NCBI GenBank assembly: GCA_045126515.1
Contig: JBGVOM010000088.1
Coordinates: 1-25,711 of the forward strand
Reading direction: 5' to 3'
Origin: RUG11237 sp045126515
Lineage (GTDB): Bacteria > Bacillota > Clostridia > Lachnospirales > Lachnospiraceae
Length of the DNA stretch: 25,711 bases
The notes under the pieces: model-generated
What the model saw: the letters and a program-made list of their open reading frames with translations, nothing else
What the model was told of the DNA's origin: nothing
The model's database searches: none
Shown here: positions 1-5,176 of the stretch, piece by piece
How positions within the stretch are numbered: position 1 is the first letter of the stretch
How the letters are laid out: each line of letters begins with the position of its first letter
Made by a program: the position numbers and the translations under genes

Positions 1-1
1 T

Positions 2-80
2 GAGCATTGTCTCCTTTTGATTTTTGGAAGTTTGGTCACGGACATTATATCAAAAATGGGAGGTCAATGCTCTTTTTATT
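2..80 (+). terminator. Long imperfect hairpin with T-tract at window edge
   Basis: GAGCATTG (2-9) pairs with CAATGCTC (65-72). The stem continues through CTCC (11-14) with GGAG (59-62) and TTTTGAT (15-21) with ATCAAAA (49-55), leaving a loop of about 27 nt. The T-rich run TTTTTATTT follows. This fits an intrinsic terminator of a gene lying left of the window, or a regulatory leader for the kinase gene at 164. The large loop is unusual for a simple terminator. Confidence 0.45.
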
Positions 81-119
81 TGAAACTCCCGAAAAATAAA
101 GGTTTAGAAACAAAAATAG

Positions 120-140
120 GGTAGTAAACTTGACACTACC
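120..140. promoter_or_regulatory. Small inverted repeat upstream of kinase gene
   Basis: GGTAGT (120-125) and ACTACC (135-140) form a 6-bp inverted repeat around a TTGACA-like hexamer (130-135), just before the kinase ribosome binding site (GGAGG, 152-156). No good -10 lies at the right spacing inside the leader, so I do not call a promoter. It may be an operator or a weak leader hairpin. Confidence 0.25.
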
Positions 141-163
141 ATTAATGTATTGGAGGAAAACTA

Positions 164-751
164 ATGAGTAGAAAAATTATTACCATCAGCCGTGAGTTTG
201 GCAGTGGTGGAAGGTATATTGGAAAACAGTTGGCAGAAAAGCTTGGAATATCTTTTTATGATAAGGATATTATTCTGAAAACAGCAGAAGAAACAGGTTT
301 GTCTAAAAAGTATATTGAACAGCAGGGAGAGCATTCTCCAATGAAAAATATTTTTGCATACGCTTTTGTGGGGAGAGATGTTACAGGAGCTTCTATGGAT
401 GATTATGTGTTTAATGCCCAGAGAAAGATAATTTTAGGACTGGCTGAGAAAGAAGACTGCGTAATTGTAGGACGTTGCGCAGATGTAATCTTGAAAGATA
501 TGGAAGGATGCGTGAACATATTTATTCATGGTGAAAAACAAGAAAAAATTGAGAGAGTTAAGAAATTGTATGAAAAATCAGAAGAAGAAGCAGTAAAGCT
601 TATGAAAGAAATGGACAAAAAACGTGCCATTAATTACAAATATAACACCGACAAAGAGTGGGGACGTGCAAAAAATTATACTATGTGCTTAAACAGTAGT
701 GCATTAGGTTACGAGAAGTGTGTGGAAATGATTGCAAGTTTGTATAAGTAA
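164..751 (+). CDS. Cytidylate kinase-like family protein
   Basis: A 195-residue soluble protein of the cytidylate-kinase-like family (P-loop NTPase fold, AAK26/Cmk-like). The N-terminus carries the glycine-rich phosphate-binding segment EFGSGGRYIGKQLA (about residues 11-24). FYDKDII (about 31-37) and a VIVGRCAD segment (about 99-106) follow, the latter resembling the nucleoside-monophosphate-binding part of Cmk. The C-terminal half is Lys/Glu-rich and helical, like a lid region. These proteins are widespread in Clostridia and their substrate is mostly untested; true CMP kinase (cmk) is usually a separate gene, so I give no symbol. GGAGG lies 7 bases before the ATG. The stop codon's last base is the first base of the left target duplication of the IS. 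The gene has no terminator of its own; the first one downstream lies inside the IS. Confidence 0.8.
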   Translation: MSRKIITISREFGSGGRYIGKQLAEKLGISFYDKDIILKTAEETGLSKKYIEQQGEHSPMKNIFAYAFVGRDVTGASMDDYVFNAQRKIILGLAEKEDCVIVGRCADVILKDMEGCVNIFIHGEKQEKIERVKKLYEKSEEEAVKLMKEMDKKRAINYKYNTDKEWGRAKNYTMCLNSSALGYEKCVEMIASLYK

Positions 752-778
752 AAATTATTCAAAATCAAAAATACTTCT
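751..778. repeat. Left copy of 28-bp target-site duplication
   Basis: These 28 bases, beginning AAAATTATTC and ending ATACTTCT, recur without mismatch at 2342-2369. The two copies bracket the insertion sequence exactly: the bases outside differ (750 A versus 2341 T; 779 G versus 2370 T). A duplication this long is typical of the IS1202 subgroup (24-29 bp) and very rare in other IS families. Confidence 0.93.
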
Positions 779-803
779 GTCAAGCATTTTTGATAATGTC
801 ACA
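779..803. repeat. Left terminal inverted repeat of the IS
   Basis: It contains CATTTTTGATAATGTCA (785-801). It pairs with the right end at 2317-2341, with mismatches concentrated in the outermost six bases. Confidence 0.8.
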
Positions 804-820
804 AAAATTTTGAATCATTA

Positions 821-845
821 GCACCGGTTTTTCCGGTGCTTTTTT
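821..845 (+). terminator. Rho-independent terminator inside IS left end
   Basis: GCACCGG (821-827), a TTTTT loop and CCGGTGC (833-839), followed by six T residues (840-845). The T-run lies on the plus-strand 3' side, so it stops transcription arriving from the kinase gene before it can run antisense through the transposase. On the minus strand the stem is not followed by a U-run, so it should terminate the transposase message poorly. Confidence 0.8.
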
Positions 846-851
846 CTGGAA

Positions 852-2270
852 TCAAGCAGGTATATCATCGTCCCAGTGATGTTCCTGGGATTTGACAAAT
901 TTCCAGAAGGCTTTACTTCGCCAGGGGTGGTTCATGTCTGGTATTTTTCGCTTTTGTGGACTGGCTTTTTTATAATCACGATCAAAATCACGGGATTTAT
1001 GTTCATGTTCCGGAATGGCATCCAGAGCGTAAATGTCCTTATCGTATACATTACAGTAGAGACTTCCATCATAAGCCTGAATTACCATTACCTTGGTGCC
1101 TTTGCGATAGTGAGTCTGCATTCCGTAACTGTCCATCATACGGTAGTGCTGTTTGTTGAACTGAATACAGTGCCCACTGTCTACAGTGCGCTGTGTAAGA
1201 ACCGCCAGCGTGAGATTAATTTTTTCATCTGAGGGTTGCGTTTCAAACACAGATTTGATACTATCTGTGTGTAAAGCAAATTTAGCATTGAATTCTTTTA
1301 TGTAGGAGTTTAAGAATTCATTTGCAGTTTCTATGGAAGTCACACCTGCCAGCCTGAGTTCGACTGGCAGGCGTGATTGTAAAGTTTCGAACATTCGCTC
1401 TACACGTCCTTTTGCCTGTGGAACACTACTGACTTCAATTTCTACACCAAGCTGTTTACAGGCATATGCAAACTGGGTATATGTGTCCTCCTCAATTGAG
1501 GAGGCTTTTTTCTTTTTGTAGGTAAATACCGTGCGGCGGTCGGTGAAGAATTTATAGGGAATGCCGTAGTGAGTCAGTATTTGGTGAAATACATGATAAT
1601 AACCTGACAAAGTCTCCTGCCTGTCAAAGTAAGCACCGGTAATGGCACCGGTCGCATCATCTACAGCGATATGCAGAGTCGTGTTACCGGTGCCGAACCG
1701 TTTGTAAGCAGAAGCATCCATCTGTTCCAGCTCACCGAAATAAGCGCATCTGGGACGTCTGGAATGCGCATCTTCAACAGCGACCAGATTTGCCTGTATC
1801 TGTGTAGCTTCTTTTTTTGATTTGGCAGTATTGTGTCTGGCTTTCAACTCTTTTTTTATACGCTTGCGTTTTGCCTTGGTAACTCTGGGAGAGAGGATGT
1901 AGTCTGCCTCCAGAATGGATGTAACGGTGGAGACAGAGAGTTTAATACCTTCTATGCGTTCCAAAAGCTCAGTAAAGTGTGTAAAATTAGCTTCATAGTA
2001 TTTTGTTTTGTACAAGTCAAGAACAAGGTCTCTGGTGGAATCAGGGATAGTGGAGACAGGTTTGCGCCCCCTGTTGCCATGAACAAAGCCAGCCTTGCCT
2101 TTTTCGCGATAGACCTTAATCAAGCGGTATACCTGTCTTTTTGTAATGCCAAGGGTCAAAGCAGCTCTGTCCTTATTACCATTTTCATCAACGAGTCTTT
2201 TGATTACCTCATATTTTTTTTGTTCATCCATGTTTAAAATAACCTTTCTGATAAAATCAACCTCCTTCAT
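852..2270 (-). CDS. IS1202-group DDE transposase
   Basis: A 472-residue transposase. The N-terminal helix-turn-helix (about residues 33-52, RAALTLGITKRQVYRL) is followed by the basic HGNRGRKP linker (64-71) and an RNase H-like catalytic core. The DDE triad is readable as D185 (LEQMDAS), D244 (FFTDRRTVF) and E291 (QAKGRVER). Length and motifs fit the IS1202 group. The reading frame is intact, so the element could be active. The start is uncertain. ATG at 2270 has no upstream Shine-Dalgarno, and an extended -10 (TGGTATGAT, minus strand, ending near 2279) would place the mRNA 5' end only 2-3 bases before it. A second in-frame ATG at 2231 (residue 14) follows a weak AGAAAGG about 11 bases upstream. 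A strong AGGAGG lies within codons 2-4 and can pair with CCTCCT just upstream. Confidence 0.93.
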   Translation of the reverse strand: MKEVDFIRKVILNMDEQKKYEVIKRLVDENGNKDRAALTLGITKRQVYRLIKVYREKGKAGFVHGNRGRKPVSTIPDSTRDLVLDLYKTKYYEANFTHFTELLERIEGIKLSVSTVTSILEADYILSPRVTKAKRKRIKKELKARHNTAKSKKEATQIQANLVAVEDAHSRRPRCAYFGELEQMDASAYKRFGTGNTTLHIAVDDATGAITGAYFDRQETLSGYYHVFHQILTHYGIPYKFFTDRRTVFTYKKKKASSIEEDTYTQFAYACKQLGVEIEVSSVPQAKGRVERMFETLQSRLPVELRLAGVTSIETANEFLNSYIKEFNAKFALHTDSIKSVFETQPSDEKINLTLAVLTQRTVDSGHCIQFNKQHYRMMDSYGMQTHYRKGTKVMVIQAYDGSLYCNVYDKDIYALDAIPEHEHKSRDFDRDYKKASPQKRKIPDMNHPWRSKAFWKFVKSQEHHWDDDIPA

Positions 2271-2278
2271 AGGAGGAT

Positions 2279-2287
2279 ATCATACCA
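2279..2287 (-). promoter_or_regulatory. Extended -10 promoter for the transposase
   Basis: On the minus strand TGGTATGAT gives a TGn extension plus a good -10 hexamer. No convincing -35 hexamer is present. Transcription would start about 2-3 bases before the ATG at 2270, giving a near-leaderless message. Confidence 0.45.
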
Positions 2288-2316
2288 CATCAGAGACATT
2301 TTTCTTTGTGGTACAT

Positions 2317-2341
2317 TATGACATTATCAGAAATGGCTCAT
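2317..2341. repeat. Right terminal inverted repeat of the IS
   Basis: The plus strand reads TGACATTATCAGAAATG before GGCTCAT. Its reverse complement matches the left end over the CATTT-x-TGATAATGTCA core. Confidence 0.8.
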
Positions 2342-2369
2342 AAAATTATTCAAAATCAAAAATACTTCT
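2342..2369. repeat. Right copy of 28-bp target-site duplication
   Basis: Identical to 751-778. Its last base is the first T of the TTGACA -35 box of the iscS promoter, so the insertion regenerated that box intact. Confidence 0.93.
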
Positions 2370-2397
2370 TGACATATTCTCTCTGGAGGATTATAGT
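2369..2397 (+). promoter_or_regulatory. Promoter of the iscS-iscU operon
   Basis: TTGACA (2369-2374), a 17-base spacer and TATAGT (2392-2397). This is close to the sigma-A consensus. It gives a leader of about 65 bases before the iscS start. No IscR gene or obvious operator is adjacent. Confidence 0.8.
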
Positions 2398-2469
2398 ATA
2401 AACACAAACCATATTAAAACGATAGGAAATATATGAAAAACACAAAAAGTTTATATACAAGGAGGAAAT

Positions 2470-3660
2470 ATGAGCAAGTTTATTTATTTGGATAATGCTG
2501 CTACCACAGCAGTAAGACCGGAAGTTTTTGAAGCCATGAAACCACATTTTTTAGAAGAATATGCTAATCCTTCCAGTGTGTATAGTTTTGCCCAGCGCAG
2601 TGCCAGAGCAGTAGAAAATGCCAGAAGCCAGATTGCAGGAATGCTTCACGCCAAAAATAATGAAATTTATTTTACCGCAGGAGGAAGTGAGTCTGATAAC
2701 TGGGCAATTAAAGTGATTGCAGAATTAAAAAAGGAAAAAGGAAAACATATTATTACTTCTAAAATAGAACATCATGCAGTACTTCATACCTGCGAATACT
2801 TGGAAAAACATGGCTATGAAGTGACTTATTTAAATGTAGATGAAAATGGATTGATTTCTTTGGAAGAATTAAAGAAAAGCATTCGTCCGGATACCATTTT
2901 AATATCCATTATGTTTGCCAATAACGAAATCGGTACCATTGAGCCGATTGCAGAAATAGGTAAAATTGCAAAGGAGCATGACATTATATTCCATACAGAT
3001 GCGGTACAGGCATTCGCTCATGTACCTATTGATGTGGAGGCAATGAATATCGATGCATTAAGTGCCAGCGGACATAAATTTAACGGACCAAAAGGTGTGG
3101 GATTTTTATATTTGCGAAGTGGAATAAAGATTCAGCCACTGATTCACGGCGGTGCCCAGGAACGTGGCAAAAGAGCGGGTACCATTAATGTTCCGGGGAT
3201 TGTAGGAATGGGCAAGGCAGCAGAACTTGCAGAAAAAGAAATGGATACACGCATTACCAAGGAAACAGAAATCAGAGATTACCTGATTCAGAAGATTAAA
3301 GATAACATTCCATATGTAAAGTTAAATGGAGATGAAAAGAAACGTCTTCCAAATAATGTGAATTTCAGTTTCCGTTTTGTAGAAGGTGAATCCTTGCTGT
3401 TAATGTTAGACCGGGTAGGAATCTGCGGTTCCAGTGGTTCTGCCTGCACTTCAGGCTCCTTAGATCCTTCTCATGTATTGCTTGCTATTGGACTGCCTCA
3501 TGAGATTGCTCATGGTTCACTTCGTCTGACTTTATCAGAGGAAACTACAAAAGAGGATGCAGATTATGTAATAGAGCAGCTGCAGAATATTATTGGAAAA
3601 TTAAGAAGTATGTCACCTCTTTACGAAGATTTTGTGAAAGGAGAACAGAAAAATGTATAG
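2470..3660 (+). CDS. iscS: Cysteine desulfurase (IscS/NifS type)
   Basis: A 396-residue PLP enzyme that converts cysteine to alanine and passes sulfur, as an enzyme persulfide, to the scaffold encoded next. Visible hallmarks are the LDNAATT N-terminus, EHHAV (100-104, the His that stacks on PLP), HTDAVQ (175-180), the PLP lysine K203 in SASGHKFNG, and catalytic C326 in SGSACTSGS. Length and the Cys-containing loop fit group I (NifS/IscS) rather than SufS. AAGGAGG (2459-2465) precedes the ATG by 4 bases. It overlaps iscU by 8 bases, so the two should be translationally coupled. It could equally be labelled nifS; no nitrogenase genes are nearby, so a housekeeping Fe-S or tRNA-thiolation role is the inference. 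Confidence 0.93.
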   Translation: MSKFIYLDNAATTAVRPEVFEAMKPHFLEEYANPSSVYSFAQRSARAVENARSQIAGMLHAKNNEIYFTAGGSESDNWAIKVIAELKKEKGKHIITSKIEHHAVLHTCEYLEKHGYEVTYLNVDENGLISLEELKKSIRPDTILISIMFANNEIGTIEPIAEIGKIAKEHDIIFHTDAVQAFAHVPIDVEAMNIDALSASGHKFNGPKGVGFLYLRSGIKIQPLIHGGAQERGKRAGTINVPGIVGMGKAAELAEKEMDTRITKETEIRDYLIQKIKDNIPYVKLNGDEKKRLPNNVNFSFRFVEGESLLLMLDRVGICGSSGSACTSGSLDPSHVLLAIGLPHEIAHGSLRLTLSEETTKEDADYVIEQLQNIIGKLRSMSPLYEDFVKGEQKNV

Positions 3661-4093
3661 TGAAAAAGTAATGGACCATTTTACCAATCCAAGAAATGTA
3701 GGGGAAATCGAAAATGCCAGTGGTGTGGGAACTGTTGGAAATGCAAAATGTGGTGACATTATGCGTATTTATTTGGATATTGATGAGGATACAAAAATTA
3801 TCAAAGACTGTAAATTTAAAACCTTTGGCTGCGGAGCAGCCGTAGCTACCAGTAGTATGGCTACAGAACTGGTGATGGGAAAGACCATTTATGAAGCACT
3901 TGAAGTGACCAACAAGGCAGTTTTAGAAGCTTTGGACGGTCTTCCACCAGTAAAGGTACATTGTTCTCTGTTGGCAGAAGAAGCTATTCACGCAGCATTG
4001 TGGGATTATGCACAAAAGCATGGAATCGAGATTGAAGGTCTGTCTGAGCCGAAGAAGGACATTCACGAAGGAGAAGAAGAAACCGAAGAATAA
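3653..4093 (+). CDS. iscU: Fe-S cluster scaffold protein (IscU/NifU N-terminal type)
   Basis: A 146-residue scaffold on which [Fe-S] clusters are assembled from IscS-derived sulfur. The three conserved ligand cysteines are in place: C33 in NAKCGD with its neighbouring D35, C60 in KTFGCGAA, and C104 in KVHCSLLAEEA. The YSEKVMDHFTNPRN start is typical of the family. The last 15 or so residues form an acidic tail (Glu-rich). It lacks the C-terminal Nfu domain of full NifU. The start codon lies inside the end of iscS, with AAGGAG (3638-3643) about 9 bases upstream. No strong terminator follows. Confidence 0.93.
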   Translation: MYSEKVMDHFTNPRNVGEIENASGVGTVGNAKCGDIMRIYLDIDEDTKIIKDCKFKTFGCGAAVATSSMATELVMGKTIYEALEVTNKAVLEALDGLPPVKVHCSLLAEEAIHAALWDYAQKHGIEIEGLSEPKKDIHEGEEETEE

Positions 4094-4127
4094 ACAAAGA
4101 ATGAAAAAAATATAAATTCCGCCGTCA

Positions 4128-4136
4128 TGGTATAAT
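4128..4136 (+). promoter_or_regulatory. Extended -10 promoter before the DUF445 gene
   Basis: TGGTATAAT is a perfect -10 with the TGn extension. The -35 region (AT-rich, near 4108) is poor. It predicts a leader of about 50 bases. Confidence 0.45.
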
Positions 4137-4195
4137 TTCCTGAGAAAATATGCTACACTATCTATCAGATATTAACTTACAAAGGGGATAGAACA

Positions 4196-5089
4196 ATGCA
4201 TTATTTAGAACTTATTTCAGGACCATTGATTGGCGGAATTATTGGTTATTGTACGAATTATATTGCAGTAAAAATGTTATTTCGTCCGCTAAAGCCCGTA
4301 AAAATTGGAAACTTTACACTTCCCTTTACGCCGGGAATTATTCCAAAACGAAAGGACAAGCTGGCAGAAGCCATTGGCGATGCGGTAGGCCATAATCTGT
4401 TTACAAAGCAGGACTTGCAGGAATTATTTCAGAATAGTAGTGTGCGCAACTCTATTTTACAGGGAATAATTACAAAAATGGAGACTGTGATGGGAGAATC
4501 CCTTGAAGATGTGGCCCAGAAATTTGTAAATGAAGAAACATTAGAGCAGAAAAAGGAAGATATTACGGATTTCCTTACTGCAAAAATTAAGAATGGGATT
4601 TTGGAACTGGATTTAGGTGCCTTAATTGCAGAGGGTGGCAGTTCTGTAATCAAAGAAAAATTTCAGGGCGGTATGTTTTCTTTCTTTTTGAATGATGATT
4701 TGATTTCATCCATTGCAGAGCCTATCGGACGTGAGGTAGAAAAGTATATTGAAGACAATGGAGAAAAGATTTTTCGCCCTGTAGTGGAAAAACAATTGAA
4801 TGAGTTGTTAGATATGAACACAGAACAGGCTTTGGATTTATTGGGAGTTGATGCAAACAAGATGCAGGAAGCATTAAATCAGGCATACGATGCTTTAATT
4901 AGTGAAAATATAGAAAAACTTCTGAATCAGTTTGACATTGCAGGAACGGTACAGAAGAAAGTGCAGGAGATGGATGTGGCGGAGTTAGAAAAACTGGTGC
5001 TTTCCGTTATGAAAAAAGAACTAGATGTGATTGTAAATTTAGGTGCATTGATTGGCTTTGTCATTGGAATTTTGAATATTTTTGTCTAG
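4196..5089 (+). CDS. DUF445 family membrane protein
   Basis: A 297-residue protein of the DUF445 (YheB/YjiN-like) family, of unknown function. The N-terminus is diagnostic: a hydrophobic glycine-rich segment (about residues 8-20), TNYIAVKMLFRP, then a PFTPGIIPKRKDKLA motif (about 44-58). The middle is amphipathic and probably helical. A second membrane segment ends the protein (about 278-296, LGALIGFVIGILNIF). So it looks anchored at both ends with a large soluble middle. AAGGGGAT precedes the ATG. It follows iscU by about 100 bases with its own probable promoter, so operon membership with isc is uncertain. Confidence 0.85.
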   Translation: MHYLELISGPLIGGIIGYCTNYIAVKMLFRPLKPVKIGNFTLPFTPGIIPKRKDKLAEAIGDAVGHNLFTKQDLQELFQNSSVRNSILQGIITKMETVMGESLEDVAQKFVNEETLEQKKEDITDFLTAKIKNGILELDLGALIAEGGSSVIKEKFQGGMFSFFLNDDLISSIAEPIGREVEKYIEDNGEKIFRPVVEKQLNELLDMNTEQALDLLGVDANKMQEALNQAYDALISENIEKLLNQFDIAGTVQKKVQEMDVAELEKLVLSVMKKELDVIVNLGALIGFVIGILNIFV

Positions 5090-5176
5090 AACTTTCAAAT
5101 TCTCATTCCCTAATCTGACCCATTAAAATGGCCGATATATATTATATATTATAGGCAAATCGGGAAGGAGATTTAT

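Larger units (their letters stand above)
779..2341 (-). mobile_element. IS1202-type insertion sequence, complete
   Basis: A 1563-bp element between perfect 28-bp direct repeats. Its ends are imperfect inverted repeats: the left end (779-803) and the reverse complement of the right end (2317-2341) share a CATTT-x-TGATAATGTCA core. A single transposase gene on the minus strand fills it. Subgroup IS1202 is known for a transposase of about 450-475 residues, imperfect terminal repeats of about 23 bp and unusually long target duplications. The uninterrupted gene and perfect duplication point to a fairly recent insertion. It lies between the kinase stop codon and the -35 box of the iscS promoter, so neither flanking gene is broken. 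Confidence 0.9.

Noticed and set aside
751..778. The IS target as a dif/Xer recombination site, since some IS1202 relatives target such sites.
   Set aside because: The 28 bases do not show the two-arm Xer pattern as I know it in Firmicutes; similarity to the IS end explains it better.
876..2343. Several plus-strand frames across the IS.
   Set aside because: All lie opposite an intact DDE transposase with full catalytic residues.
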